49,859 bases of DNA from the NCBI GenBank assembly GCA_002401865.1, contig NVUK01000001.1, positions 1 to 49,859 on the forward strand, in the 5' to 3' direction. This DNA comes from Candidatus Aerophobota bacterium (GTDB lineage: Bacteria; Chlamydiota; Chlamydiia; Chlamydiales; Simkaniaceae). Shown in pieces: positions 26,656 through 36,131 of this stretch. The position numbers and the translations under genes were made by a program. Under the pieces are notes generated by a model. The model ran no database searches, was not told the DNA's origin, and worked only from the letters and a program-made list of their open reading frames with translations. The first letter of the stretch is position 1; the number at the start of each line of letters is the position of its first letter.

Positions 26656-27420
26656 ATGAAGAGGAATTTTTTTCTCATAGGTAATTGGAAGATGAACAAA
26701 ACTTGCGCAGAAACAGCGTATTTTTTTAATCAACTATCCAAACAACTTGAATCGCATGCTTTTAAATATGTGGGAGTCGCTCCTCCATTTACGAGCTTGA
26801 ATGTAGCGGGCTCGTTGGTGAATAATAGCTGTGTGTGGCTTGGCGCTCAAAATATGGGCCTGGCAGAAAAAGGGGCACATACAGGGGAAATCTCTCCACT
26901 CATGTTAAAAGAGCATGGTGTAAAATTTGTTATACTAGGGCATTCGGAAAGAAGAAGTATTTATCATGAAACCGATACCATGGTAGAGGCCAAAGTAGAA
27001 ATTGCTTTAGAAAGTGGTATGATACCTATTGTTTGCGTGGGAGAGACGCTAGAGCAAAGAAAAGCAGGACAAACTCTGGAGGTTGTGTCTGGTCAAATAA
27101 ATAGAGCTTTAGATGGGATTGAAAATCCATCGAGGGTTGTATTAGCTTATGAGCCATTATGGGCTATAGGTACTGGGAAGGTGGCAAGTGTAGAAGATGT
27201 GGAGAGAGTCCATAGTGGTATCCGCGCATTTTTAGATCAAAAATGTGGAAATGGAGTGGGGGAAATGCTCTCTATTCTCTATGGAGGCTCTGTAAATGAG
27301 AAAAATATTGCCAATTTAGCCAAAATAGAGGGTGTAGATGGCTTTTTAGTCGGTGGTGCTTCACTAAAAATTGAAGATTTTGTATCATTGATTCGTCTTA
27401 CTGAGGAGCACCTTTCATGA
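26656..27420 (+). CDS. tpiA: Triosephosphate isomerase
   Basis: The enzyme interconverts dihydroxyacetone phosphate and glyceraldehyde 3-phosphate. All catalytic segments are seen: GNWKMNKT (Asn/Lys, residues 8-15), GHSERR (His), AYEPLWAIGTGK (catalytic Glu) and the phosphate loop YGGSV. The length is normal at 254. The ATG lacks a strong Shine-Dalgarno. Its TGA overlaps the secG ATG in an ATGA junction. Confidence 0.97.
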   Translation: MKRNFFLIGNWKMNKTCAETAYFFNQLSKQLESHAFKYVGVAPPFTSLNVAGSLVNNSCVWLGAQNMGLAEKGAHTGEISPLMLKEHGVKFVILGHSERRSIYHETDTMVEAKVEIALESGMIPIVCVGETLEQRKAGQTLEVVSGQINRALDGIENPSRVVLAYEPLWAIGTGKVASVEDVERVHSGIRAFLDQKCGNGVGEMLSILYGGSVNEKNIANLAKIEGVDGFLVGGASLKIEDFVSLIRLTEEHLS

Positions 27421-27722
27421 ATGTTTTGTTTTTTATATCTATAACTTTATTTTTAATTCTATGTTTACTAATTTGTCTTGTTGTTTTAGTCCAAGAGAGT
27501 AAAAGTTTAGGCTTGGGATCTTCTTTTGGTGGGGATTCTTCAAGCTCTTTTTTTGGAGCATCTACAGCAGATGTGTTAAAAAAATTTACAGCGTATTTAA
27601 CAGCTATTTTTATTGGTTCTTGTGTGATGCTTTCTTTATGGACGAGCGTTATGGAGAGAAAAAGAGTGGCGCCTATTAAAAAACAACCAGTTGAGCAGGT
27701 AGAGACGCAATCTCATGATTAA
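27417..27722 (+). CDS. secG: Protein translocase subunit SecG
   Basis: Two membrane helices (about residues 3-24 and 58-76) flank a Ser/Gly-rich loop (GLGSSFGGDSSSSFFG) typical of SecG. The C-terminal ~20 residues are polar and basic. The protein assists SecYE in export across the inner membrane. It is translationally coupled to tpiA (4-bp overlap) and to the first deformylase gene (8-bp overlap). Confidence 0.92.
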   Translation: MNVLFFISITLFLILCLLICLVVLVQESKSLGLGSSFGGDSSSSFFGASTADVLKKFTAYLTAIFIGSCVMLSLWTSVMERKRVAPIKKQPVEQVETQSHD

Positions 27723-28254
27723 AGATTTAGTATACTACAATGATCAGAGACTACGCCAACGTTGTAAAAGCGTGGAAAAAGTGGATGATGATGTACGCAA
27801 AGTGGTTCAAGACCTCATTGATTCTGTAGTATACTATAATGGAGCTGGCCTGGCAGCGCCTCAAATTGGTTGTTTAATCAGAGTATTTGTTATCTGTGTT
27901 GAGCACACGGTGGAAGCAGATGGCTCATCTATTATCTGCCCTCCTAAGGTCTTTATCAATCCTGAAATTAGTAATACTAGCGAAGAGAGAGTTGTTTATC
28001 CAGAAGGGTGTTTGTCTATACCAGGGCTTGTTGAGGATGTGGAGAGGGTCAAAAAATTTACAATCAAAGCGTTAGATCTCAACGGCAATTCTTTTGAAGA
28101 GAGCGTAGATCTTTGGCGCGCGCGCGTTATTTTGCATGAATTTGATCATTTAGAGGGTAAGCTGTTTATTGACAGACTTGATCCTGGCGTGCAGCAGAGG
28201 TTAAAAGAGCCTATGAATGAGATTGATCAAACATTTAATAAAAAAACTCATTAG
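27715..28254 (+). CDS. def: Peptide deformylase (canonical copy)
   Basis: The enzyme removes the N-formyl group from nascent proteins. The three PDF motifs are intact: GAGLAAPQ (residues 43-50), EGCLS with metal-ligand Cys99, and HEFDH with ligands His141 and His145 and catalytic Glu142. The length of 179 residues is normal. The start lies inside the secG end. A second, altered copy follows after nine bases, alignable without gaps. Confidence 0.96.
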   Translation: MIKDLVYYNDQRLRQRCKSVEKVDDDVRKVVQDLIDSVVYYNGAGLAAPQIGCLIRVFVICVEHTVEADGSSIICPPKVFINPEISNTSEERVVYPEGCLSIPGLVEDVERVKKFTIKALDLNGNSFEESVDLWRARVILHEFDHLEGKLFIDRLDPGVQQRLKEPMNEIDQTFNKKTH

Positions 28255-28263
28255 AGAATTTTT

Positions 28264-28803
28264 ATGCTTAAAGATTTAGTTTATTATAATGATCCAAGAT
28301 TGCGTCAAGGGTGTGCCCGTGTGCGGGTATGTGATGCCAGTACTGCCCAAGTGGCGCAAGATTTAGCAGACAGTGTAGTGCATCATAGCGGCGCAGGTAT
28401 GTCAGCGCCTCAAATTGGGCATATGTTACGCGTGATTGTTATTTGCTTAGCACCAGATGTTGCACCAGATGGGTCGGCTATTGTATGTGACCCTAAAATC
28501 TATATTAATCCTGAAATCATTGAAAAATCATCTGAGACTATTATTTATCCAGAAGGATCTCTTTCTATACCGGGGCTTACTGAAGAAGTAGAAAGGGTAA
28601 AAAAGATCAAAGTTAAAGCATTAGATGTGGATGGCAACATGTTTGAAGAAGAAGCTGATTTATGGAGAGCACGTGTTATCTTGCATGAAATGGACTATTT
28701 AGATGGGGATTTATTTATCGATAAATTAGAGCCCGGCGCACAGCTAAGGATTGTTGGAGCTTTGGAGAGTGTCGACAAAGAGTTTAATAAAACGTCCCGT
28801 TAA
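28264..28803 (+). CDS. Peptide deformylase-like protein lacking two metal ligands
   Basis: This tandem duplicate of the preceding def has the same length (179) and aligns without gaps, but key residues are changed. Cys99 of the EGCLS motif is Ser (TCT at 28558-28560), His145 of HE-x-D-H is Tyr (TAT at 28696-28698), and motif 1 reads GAGMSAPQ. His141 and Glu142 remain. With two of three metal ligands lost, normal deformylase activity is not expected. The frame is fully open and the fold residues are kept, so it is not simply decaying; a regulatory, binding or new catalytic role is possible. Confidence 0.9.
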   Translation: MLKDLVYYNDPRLRQGCARVRVCDASTAQVAQDLADSVVHHSGAGMSAPQIGHMLRVIVICLAPDVAPDGSAIVCDPKIYINPEIIEKSSETIIYPEGSLSIPGLTEEVERVKKIKVKALDVDGNMFEEEADLWRARVILHEMDYLDGDLFIDKLEPGAQLRIVGALESVDKEFNKTSR

Positions 28804-28816
28804 TTTTAAATTTTTT

Positions 28817-30913
28817 CTATGGTTGTGGATCGATGAGGCTAAGGCCTATCATGAAGCTATTATTTTTCTTCTCAGGGGCTGGGGAGTGCGTGAAGGTCAT
28901 TTTTAGTTTCCAGCAGGTGCTGATGATGGTGTCAATATTAACACGTACTTCATTGTAATTAGCCTCATTGCCCCGTCCCCATCCAATATGGGATTCAATC
29001 TTTGCAGTCCATAGGGGAGCGACTTTAGCTTGAAATTTTGTAATCAGGGAATTTCTTCCATCCGATAGAGGGGAGTTGGAGAGTTTACTTAAGGGACGGA
29101 CTACTTCGAAGACAAAGTTATTGTGATCGGCACGTCTCCAATAAAAGGGGCTACGGTGCCTTAGTTCTGTTTTAATGGCAAAATTCTCGTTAAAGGTCCA
29201 CGCAAGTTCCAAGTTGTTAAAATCAAAAGATTTTGTTTGAAAATTCCATCCGTTGCGGTTGGTGATCTTAAGACGGGGAAACTGATAGGTCATATCGAAG
29301 CGCAGTTTAGGAGTGGTCATATCAAAAATATCGGTAAGAAAGAAGCTATAGGCGTAGCAGTTGAGAGTGATATTGGGAGCAAAAAGGGGGTAGCGGCTTA
29401 AAAATATAGACTCTTGCCATCCCGATTTTAAGTATAAAATTTTAGCAAGGCCATCGTTGAGGCCAAAGATATAGGGGGTGTCGGGCTTTAATGTGGGGCT
29501 TGTTATGCCGTAGAGATTGACGTAGGGTTTATGGGAGAGAAAAAGATTTTTAAAGTGGCTTGTGCTGTGAATACTAGCGAGACATTGATAGCGTAGTAGT
29601 GCTTGGATATTAGGGCGATCTTTACGGGTACGGGTATAAAAAATGCCTTCAAAAGATAGAGAGGGAGCAATTTTTAAAATATGGATATTAAAAGGTCTGG
29701 AAATAGTGTTTAGTGTGGAAACTCTTAAAGATTTAAAATCATGCAACGCGCTTTGAACATCTTTGGCGAAGACATAGTCGAGGTAGGAGCATTTTAAAGT
29801 ATTTTGGTTGGTGATACCACTAGAGCCGAGAAGAAAAGTTTTGGATAAGAAAAAAGCTTCAGGAAGTTTTTGTTTCAGTGCTTGGAAAGAGTTGACCCGC
29901 AGAGCAGTATCTATGCCGCTAATACCTTGCGAGCCATAATAGATAACACTAGAGTATGTTTTTTTAGCTGTGTTCAAAACAAAGTCGGGACTTTTAAAAT
30001 CTGTTTGAAGGTTGCGGTCACTTAAATAGTCGTAGTTCAAGTTGAATTTTATATTGGAAGTATCGGCTTTAAATTTTCCTTGGAAGCGGTAGTGTGTACG
30101 TGCTTTATTGGGATTATTGTCTCTAAAAAAGGCATCGTGATCTAAATAGCTACGTGTGAGAAATTCGCGGTTTCCTTTGGAGTTTTTATGGTGGGTTTCA
30201 ATAGCGCCGCCAAGACCTTTGGTAGGACGTAAAAGAAAGCGGAAAAAAACGTTTAAGTCTTTATAAGAGTAAACTCTATAGCGCATAGAAAATTTGGGAA
30301 AAAGTCCGGTTTCCCAGTCTAAAGCATAATTAACGGGAGATTTTTTAAACGAGTGCAAGTTACTTTTAAAATAGGGGAGGTAAAAAAGAGGGGTCTCTTT
30401 AACCCTGAAAGTGATGTTTTTAGCAATAATCTCTTCTTGTGAATCGATATTGATGTTACCCACATCAATTTTCCAGGAAATATTTCTATCATCACTGGTG
30501 GTGATGTAGCCGTTTTCTATACCCAACGTTTTATTGGGCTCTAAAAAAATAGTTTTTGCTCCCACATGCCAGAGGTTGATGCGCGTGATACCATTTTTTA
30601 TAACGCCTGTTCTTTGAATGAAATCGTATTGAAACTTTTCCCCAATAAACCATTTACCTTGATGGCGGACCATTAAATCTCCCCAAGCGATAATGCTGTG
30701 GCTACGACTTGTTGAAGAGACAGTGTGATAAATGATGTTTTTTGCCTGAACTTTTAGATCTGGCATAGTAAGAATGCCTCCTTTAGTCGTACTTAAAGTG
30801 CCTTGTTTGTATTCTGGAGCATTGAGATCGATATCAAACGCTGTAGAAAAGGCGATTAAGGGAGCGCACAATAAAAAGATAAGCAAAATAAACGAAAGTT
30901 TCGAAAAGTGCAT
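28817..30913 (-). CDS. LptD-like LPS assembly outer-membrane protein
   Basis: The N-terminal ~25 residues form a signal peptide (hydrophobic core to ...LIAFSTAF). An OstA-type periplasmic domain follows (residues ~45-190, repeated beta strands such as DLKVQAKNIIYH), with the LptD-type segment ETPLFYLPYF near residue 188. The remaining ~500 residues are a beta-barrel pattern. The protein would insert LPS into the outer leaflet of the outer membrane. At 698 residues it is a little shorter than E. coli LptD (784). It follows the HEAT-repeat gene on the same strand after 60 bases. Confidence 0.85.
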   Translation of the reverse strand: MHFSKLSFILLIFLLCAPLIAFSTAFDIDLNAPEYKQGTLSTTKGGILTMPDLKVQAKNIIYHTVSSTSRSHSIIAWGDLMVRHQGKWFIGEKFQYDFIQRTGVIKNGITRINLWHVGAKTIFLEPNKTLGIENGYITTSDDRNISWKIDVGNINIDSQEEIIAKNITFRVKETPLFYLPYFKSNLHSFKKSPVNYALDWETGLFPKFSMRYRVYSYKDLNVFFRFLLRPTKGLGGAIETHHKNSKGNREFLTRSYLDHDAFFRDNNPNKARTHYRFQGKFKADTSNIKFNLNYDYLSDRNLQTDFKSPDFVLNTAKKTYSSVIYYGSQGISGIDTALRVNSFQALKQKLPEAFFLSKTFLLGSSGITNQNTLKCSYLDYVFAKDVQSALHDFKSLRVSTLNTISRPFNIHILKIAPSLSFEGIFYTRTRKDRPNIQALLRYQCLASIHSTSHFKNLFLSHKPYVNLYGITSPTLKPDTPYIFGLNDGLAKILYLKSGWQESIFLSRYPLFAPNITLNCYAYSFFLTDIFDMTTPKLRFDMTYQFPRLKITNRNGWNFQTKSFDFNNLELAWTFNENFAIKTELRHRSPFYWRRADHNNFVFEVVRPLSKLSNSPLSDGRNSLITKFQAKVAPLWTAKIESHIGWGRGNEANYNEVRVNIDTIISTCWKLKMTFTHSPAPEKKNNSFMIGLSLIDPQP

Positions 30914-30973
30914 TTTAGAAGCCTGAGGGGAGCTGCTTGAGTTAAACTAAGAGTATAAACGAAAGAGGGGATT

Positions 30974-32650
30974 TTATAAAATGCACTTCATCAGAAGTCC
31001 TGCTAGAAGATAGCGATTTTGATCATGGCCCTCTTTGATAAGGTTAATAAGAAGGTCTATACCTTCTTTATCATGGCTGGTAGCGAGAGCGTCAAAGGTT
31101 TCAATCAGGAGCTGAGATTTTTCTTGTGGAGTGAGTTGAAAGGTGTTTTCGAGTGCATAGTTTTTATCAAAAGTAGGTAGAGGTTTAAATTCTATCAACG
31201 TGTGATTTTTTTGATTTGAAGCCCATTCAATAAGTTTGGATTTATGATATTGCGTGTTTGATTTGAGCCGGTAGAGGGATAGGTGGGAATAGGTTCTATT
31301 AAAAGGACAACCTACTTTGTTCGATTCTTGTTCTAATAATTGTTTAACGTCCTCTGAAGCGATACTCTCTAATAAACGGATAACTACAGGAATAAGTGTG
31401 TTGTTATCTTCATCCAAGACATGCTTGGCTATTTTCAAAAAGGATTCTTGTGGTAGCTCTAAAGCATTAACCAACATTTTTTCTTTAAATTGGTGCGTAA
31501 TAAGGGGAAGATTTTGCTTCAGCTTTTTACTTACTTCTCTACAAGATGTAATAGATTTCCATGCAAAAAGAGCGCCTGCTTGTGACTGAATAGGAATAAA
31601 TCCTAAATCACTACTTTTTTTTGTTAGCAAGTCGATGACGCTATCGGTACATACAGGGTTTCTTTTTTCAAGTAGGGCAACGGTTGCGTTAAGGCGCACA
31701 TTTTTGTCTTTGTCACAGAGTAATTGGAGGAGTAAAGCGTCGCTATTTTCAATACCTTGCAACATAAAAATTGCAAAAGGGTTTTTCTTTTTAGCCTCTA
31801 CAATAACGCGTTCATAACCTTTTTCATCTCCCAGATTCACCAGTGCCTTGGAAGCACAAAGTGCCAGGTTAGGGTTGGGGTTTTTGGCTATTTGTGTAAA
31901 TGTTTTAAGAGATGAAAAATCTTGAAAGTAACCCAGAGCATAAACACACGCCTCTTTTTCTACCGCGCCAGCATGGTTAAACCCTCTTTTAATCAAAGCA
32001 GTAAAATCATCACGTCCAAAATTGGCAGCTGCTAAAATAGCTGCAATACGCACATAAGTGTTTTTGTGGCCAATCAACTTTTTTAATATAGACAAAGATT
32101 CTTGGCACCCCATCATTGCAAAAAGGTTAGCAAAGGTTCCTTGGTAGGGAGGTGGAAAGCGTTGCATTAGACTGTAGATAAGGCCCGTGGTTCTATGTGC
32201 TTTTTTTTCACACAGAGCATAAGCTGCCTCTAACCTTACTATAGGGTAGGGAGAGCTGAAGGCTTTGGTAAGGAGAGTGATTGCTTGGTCGTTAGAATTT
32301 TGCCTTAAAAAATTGATTGTTGCTAGCTGCGTGGAGGGGTTTTTACTCTGCATTCCCTTCTCAAACAGATACATAATCTCTTTAGATCCTGAAAGAGCAG
32401 CTCCATACATACTCAGTAGCTGCGTTGTTTCATCATCGGACTGGGCACCTTGATTTAATATGATATTTCCAATTTGCTCAAGCATTTGGTAGTCATGCTT
32501 GTGAGTAGAATTTACAAGAGATTGGTATTGCTCAATACCTCTACCGTACTGTCCTGATTGTAGCAAATAAAGGATATGATTGGCCAAAGGTGCTTCTGAG
32601 AAACAGGGTAGGACTACTATACATAGTAAAAGAAGAAAAATCTTTTTCAT
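30974..32650 (-). CDS. Secreted HEAT-repeat protein
   Basis: A short signal peptide (MKKIFLLLLCIVVLPCFS, residues 1-18) is followed by ~540 residues of helical pairs with HEAT-like spacing. Repeats of about 30 residues recur, for example around AITLLTKAFSSPYPIVRLEAAYAL, SILKKLIGHKNTYVRIAAILAA and LLLQLLCDKDKNVRLNATVALL. Such proteins are scaffolds; the partner is unknown. Location is probably periplasmic or exported. It lies directly upstream of the LptD-like gene and may share its transcript. A recognisable promoter lies just upstream. Confidence 0.8.
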   Translation of the reverse strand: MKKIFLLLLCIVVLPCFSEAPLANHILYLLQSGQYGRGIEQYQSLVNSTHKHDYQMLEQIGNIILNQGAQSDDETTQLLSMYGAALSGSKEIMYLFEKGMQSKNPSTQLATINFLRQNSNDQAITLLTKAFSSPYPIVRLEAAYALCEKKAHRTTGLIYSLMQRFPPPYQGTFANLFAMMGCQESLSILKKLIGHKNTYVRIAAILAAANFGRDDFTALIKRGFNHAGAVEKEACVYALGYFQDFSSLKTFTQIAKNPNPNLALCASKALVNLGDEKGYERVIVEAKKKNPFAIFMLQGIENSDALLLQLLCDKDKNVRLNATVALLEKRNPVCTDSVIDLLTKKSSDLGFIPIQSQAGALFAWKSITSCREVSKKLKQNLPLITHQFKEKMLVNALELPQESFLKIAKHVLDEDNNTLIPVVIRLLESIASEDVKQLLEQESNKVGCPFNRTYSHLSLYRLKSNTQYHKSKLIEWASNQKNHTLIEFKPLPTFDKNYALENTFQLTPQEKSQLLIETFDALATSHDKEGIDLLINLIKEGHDQNRYLLAGLLMKCIL

Positions 32651-32676
32651 AAAGCTCTATATCGACAGAAAAATTC

Positions 32677-32704
32677 ATTATAAAAATAAAGATTTTTACA
32701 GCAA
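32677..32704 (-). promoter_or_regulatory. Predicted promoter of the HEAT-repeat gene
   Basis: TTGCTG (32699-32704) and a consensus TATAAT (32677-32682) are 16 bases apart on the minus strand, in the 66-base gap after the DUF3604-like gene. The -10 ends 27 bases before the ATG. Confidence 0.55.
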
Positions 32705-32716
32705 TAAAAATAGAGG

Positions 32717-34615
32717 TTATTTTTTTACTTCTTTTTTTATTTTATTTGTAGAGTGGTCTATCCAAATAGGACTAGACCAAGCTAGATGTGAATCTTCTTG
32801 CTCTACACGCAGGTAAAAGTATTGAAATAAGGAACCATCAGGCCCTTTCAATATATTTTCAGCAATAGGGCTAAGATCATCGTGCTCTAGCTCAAACTCT
32901 TCACTATCGGGTGCAAAGCGGAGAAAGACTTCACCATTGCGAATCACGAGAACTTCTTTAAGTTTATCTGTGCCAACAATATCTATTTTGATGTGACGGT
33001 TGTAAGCAAGTCCTGGCTTATCTGCAGTGCTTATTTGGCTACCAATAGGTTGGTTAGCAATAGAAAAGTCTACAAGAATTCTCGGACCTGTGGTGGCAAA
33101 AGTGGATCTTTTTTCAATCGCTTGTAGTAGGCCATCACGCGTTTGTGCTGAGGATAAAATTGCTGTTATACCAGGAGTGTATTGCACTTGGTCACTGTCG
33201 AAAAAGTCTTTAAAAGCGCCCCTATCATCATAACCTCCTGCAAGAAAGGCAAAGCGGCAGTTTTTATTTAATGCGCGTCTAATGGATCCTTCAGCTTTTT
33301 CTTTCATCCCTTTTTTAGATTTACATGAAATAGGTCGAGGGTTGCCTTCACTAGCAGTACACTCAGAAGAGCCCCAGGCATTATAAATTTCTACTGCTTT
33401 TTCATATTCAGGATCAAAACTTTGGAAGTCGTATACGGTTTTTGATCCCATGGTAAACATGGGGATAGAGAGTAATTCTTTGGGAAGATGATTGCGGTAT
33501 ATTTTCTTTAGATGACTAGATTTTTGCTCATTTTTTCGAAGAATAGGTTTTCCATCTTTAGCATAGACAATTTGCCTAAGCCCCTCTTCCTTATCTTCTC
33601 CTTGCCATTGACAACCAAGAAAGGCTACGAAGCGGTCATCCTCGTTAAATTCAGAGATGAATGTAGAAATATTTTTCCAAGTAGTTCCCGGTGTTTCTTC
33701 TTCGCTCTCAAAAGCAGAAGTACTGAAAAATTGTAGTGATTTGTCATCTCGGTTAAAGCGGAGTGAGGATTCAATATTTTTGCTCGAATCGAACATTGTT
33801 GATTCAGCGTGAAATGTTCCCCAGTAAGCTTGTAAAGGGTTGTTTGGATAACATTTGATAGGAGAAGAGAAAAAAACCGATCCATTACGTAGGTTTTTTA
33901 GTTGAATTCTATACAGTCCTATTTCATTAAAATAGAGGTTAGGGAGCGTGATAAAACCTGTTTCGGGTACAAAGAGCTTCCAGTTGATGTTTTCTCTTAG
34001 ACGTTCATAAGAGAGCTCAATGAGTGTATCCTCAGGAGAGAGTCCTGTGAGGTTAGAGTATTCATCTTCAAAACGGATAACAATATTAAAGCGCTCATTT
34101 TTATTAACGATAGAGGGAACAATAGGTGTAATTTTTTTCAGCATACCACCTCTTACGTCGATGTAAAAAGGCTCAATTTCTTTGTAATTACCCTTCCCTT
34201 TAGGATCTATATGGAGGTAAAAAGGTTTACGGCGCACTGTATTGGTTTGAGCTCTATTTCCCTGTGTTGCTGAAGTGGCTGGATCAGGACTGCCCATAAA
34301 AATACAAACATTTTCTCCCTCTTCCAAATCGTGGGGAAGAACAAATTCAAAAAGAGGTCTGTGGTGAGTATCATCCATCACAGCAGTAGCAGGAATCATC
34401 TTTTTTTCATTCGTAGCCATCCAAATAAGGTTAGACTTTTTGCGCGATCCTGTTTCAGGAATTACCCATTCAAAATCTCTTCCAAAGGAGCCAATATCGA
34501 ATTTAAAGCGCGTTCCTTTTTGTAGTGGAGTAGCAGGAGAGTAAACAAACTTCCAGGTGTTAACTTGTCCTGCATAAGCTTTTTTTGGTTCTGTATAAGC
34601 TACTGATCTTCGCAC
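32717..34615 (-). CDS. DUF3604-like protein with degenerate PHP-type metal site
   Basis: Residues ~1-260 form beta-rich modules. From ~265 on the sequence follows DUF3604: AYWGTFHAEST, a barrel-like region, VEIYNAWGSSE near 415, and the STFATTGPRI segment near residue 527. In this family the metal site usually has WGDLHGHS, TDHD and GGSDxH segments; here they read WGTFHAES, STSAFES and GGYDDRG, so most expected His/Asp ligands are missing. No signal peptide is seen. The start is GTG at 34615 with GAGG five bases upstream. It is preceded by a terminator and so probably has its own promoter. Function unknown. Confidence 0.7.
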   Translation of the reverse strand: MRRSVAYTEPKKAYAGQVNTWKFVYSPATPLQKGTRFKFDIGSFGRDFEWVIPETGSRKKSNLIWMATNEKKMIPATAVMDDTHHRPLFEFVLPHDLEEGENVCIFMGSPDPATSATQGNRAQTNTVRRKPFYLHIDPKGKGNYKEIEPFYIDVRGGMLKKITPIVPSIVNKNERFNIVIRFEDEYSNLTGLSPEDTLIELSYERLRENINWKLFVPETGFITLPNLYFNEIGLYRIQLKNLRNGSVFFSSPIKCYPNNPLQAYWGTFHAESTMFDSSKNIESSLRFNRDDKSLQFFSTSAFESEEETPGTTWKNISTFISEFNEDDRFVAFLGCQWQGEDKEEGLRQIVYAKDGKPILRKNEQKSSHLKKIYRNHLPKELLSIPMFTMGSKTVYDFQSFDPEYEKAVEIYNAWGSSECTASEGNPRPISCKSKKGMKEKAEGSIRRALNKNCRFAFLAGGYDDRGAFKDFFDSDQVQYTPGITAILSSAQTRDGLLQAIEKRSTFATTGPRILVDFSIANQPIGSQISTADKPGLAYNRHIKIDIVGTDKLKEVLVIRNGEVFLRFAPDSEEFELEHDDLSPIAENILKGPDGSLFQYFYLRVEQEDSHLAWSSPIWIDHSTNKIKKEVKK

Positions 34616-34656
34616 AAATGCCTCAAAATATAATGGTTTTCCTGACAGTTAGAGGA

Positions 34657-34693
34657 GAAAAAAATCCTTAAGAAAGTTCCGCGCTCTAAGGAT
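34657..34693 (-). terminator. Rho-independent terminator after the CorC-like gene
   Basis: On the minus strand ATCCTTA (34687-34693) pairs with TAAGGAT (34664-34670) around a 16-base loop and is followed by seven T. It lies 58 bases after the CorC-like stop and ends the ybeY/ankyrin/CorC run. Confidence 0.65.
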
Positions 34694-34750
34694 ACGAGTA
34701 TAACTAAATTTTCTTTGTTTTTCAATATCTACATAAAATTAACCCTGTTC

Positions 34751-36082
34751 TTAAGAAAGAGGAGGGTTAGATCTGGGAGTAATAAGGATTTTTTCGATAA
34801 AACGTTCATTACAGCTCAAAACTTCGAGGTCAAAAGAGTCGCTATGCATTTTCCACCCTTGTTTAGGAATAGAGCCTACACAGTAGAAGATATAGCCGCT
34901 AATGGTGTCGTAGTTGTTTTGATGGGGCAGGGAGATGTTTAGTTGTTTCTCGAGGTCTAAAATAGTCATTTTTCCATCGACGATGAAAGCATTATCGCTT
35001 TTAGATTTTTTTAAAACTTGGGGGGGGAGCGTTGTGTCATGTTCATCGGCTATTTCCCCCACTAATTCTTCTAAAATATCTTCAATGGTGACAATCCCCT
35101 CTGTCCCTCCATATTCATCTACTATCACAGTTAAATGTACTTTTTTAGCACGTAACTCGTGCAACAGTGCGTGAATTTTTTTACTTTCAGGAGTGAAGAA
35201 AGGGGGACGCATTAAGGCTTTAATAGGGCTTAAAGGCTCTTTTTGGTCATGGGTAAAAAGAAAATTGGCGACATCTTTAAAATATAAGATTCCAACAATA
35301 TTATCGATGGATTCACTAAAAACAGGGATACGGCTATGGCCATGTTTGATGAAGGCAGTAATAGCTTTTTTAAGTGATCCTTCTTGATCTAAAGCAATCA
35401 CATCAACGCGTGGTATCATCACCTCTTTTGCCATTTTATATTTTAGTGAAGTAACGGCGCCGATGAGCTTTTTCTCTTCGCTTAGAAAAATAGAGGAGAG
35501 GTCTGATTCATGCAAAAGTTCAAAGATGGTGTTTTTTTCTTTTAGAGAGGAGCTTTTGGTATGTTTATTAACATAGCTTGACTGAGAGAAACTGTACATT
35601 TTAAGTAATAAGAAGGTTAGGGGGAAAAGAATAATACTGGTGATAGAGACGATAGGAGTTACAAAGCGTATAATACGCATAGGGTTTGTAGAAATAAGCA
35701 TTTGAAGTATGAAGTCGATGAGCAAAATAAAAAAAGTGGCAACAACACCTATAAGGAGTAAAAATACGAGGTTAGAAAATGGCGAGCTAAAGGGGGGCTG
35801 ATTGGAAAAAGCGATATAGGATTGGAGCAGGAAAAGAGTAACAAAGATAATAGGTAGTGTTGTTGTGGCTCCTAGTAAATAGTGAAGTTTTTTCCAATAT
35901 CTACTCGGAAATAAGCGTCTAATAAGGTTGGGGAAGAAATACAGTAGGGGTTTAGAGCTAAATTCTTTGCGGGTTTCTACTTTATCGAGAATTTGTACTG
36001 CTTTCATAAAGGCTGTAATACAGCACAGCAGAAATAGGAAAAAAAATAGCCAGAAGTAGGGAGAGTTGAAAAAAGCGAGCAA
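34751..36082 (-). CDS. CorC/HlyC-family membrane protein with CBS domains
   Basis: Four hydrophobic helices (DUF21/CNNM-type, within residues ~5-185) precede a CBS pair (about 215-340, with MIPRVDVIALDQEG and TVIVDEYGGTEGIVTIEDILEELVGEI). A C-terminal transporter-associated domain (~355-440) ends the protein. The family acts in Mg/Co efflux or envelope homeostasis, with the CBS pair binding nucleotides. GTG at 36088 opens the frame, but the only Shine-Dalgarno (GAGG) abuts it and sits five bases before an in-frame TTG at 36082, which I take as start. It follows the ankyrin gene after a short gap. Confidence 0.88.
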   Translation of the reverse strand: MLAFFNSPYFWLFFFLFLLCCITAFMKAVQILDKVETRKEFSSKPLLYFFPNLIRRLFPSRYWKKLHYLLGATTTLPIIFVTLFLLQSYIAFSNQPPFSSPFSNLVFLLLIGVVATFFILLIDFILQMLISTNPMRIIRFVTPIVSITSIILFPLTFLLLKMYSFSQSSYVNKHTKSSSLKEKNTIFELLHESDLSSIFLSEEKKLIGAVTSLKYKMAKEVMIPRVDVIALDQEGSLKKAITAFIKHGHSRIPVFSESIDNIVGILYFKDVANFLFTHDQKEPLSPIKALMRPPFFTPESKKIHALLHELRAKKVHLTVIVDEYGGTEGIVTIEDILEELVGEIADEHDTTLPPQVLKKSKSDNAFIVDGKMTILDLEKQLNISLPHQNNYDTISGYIFYCVGSIPKQGWKMHSDSFDLEVLSCNERFIEKILITPRSNPPLS

Positions 36083-36131
36083 AATCACCTCGGTATGTAA
36101 GTATTTATTTTTTATATAGTATCTAGTTTTA

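Noticed and set aside
26548-26733. 61-residue open frame on the minus strand upstream of xseA
   Set aside because: It overlaps the tpiA start region on the opposite strand, has no Shine-Dalgarno and no family features; it is explained as a shadow of tpiA.
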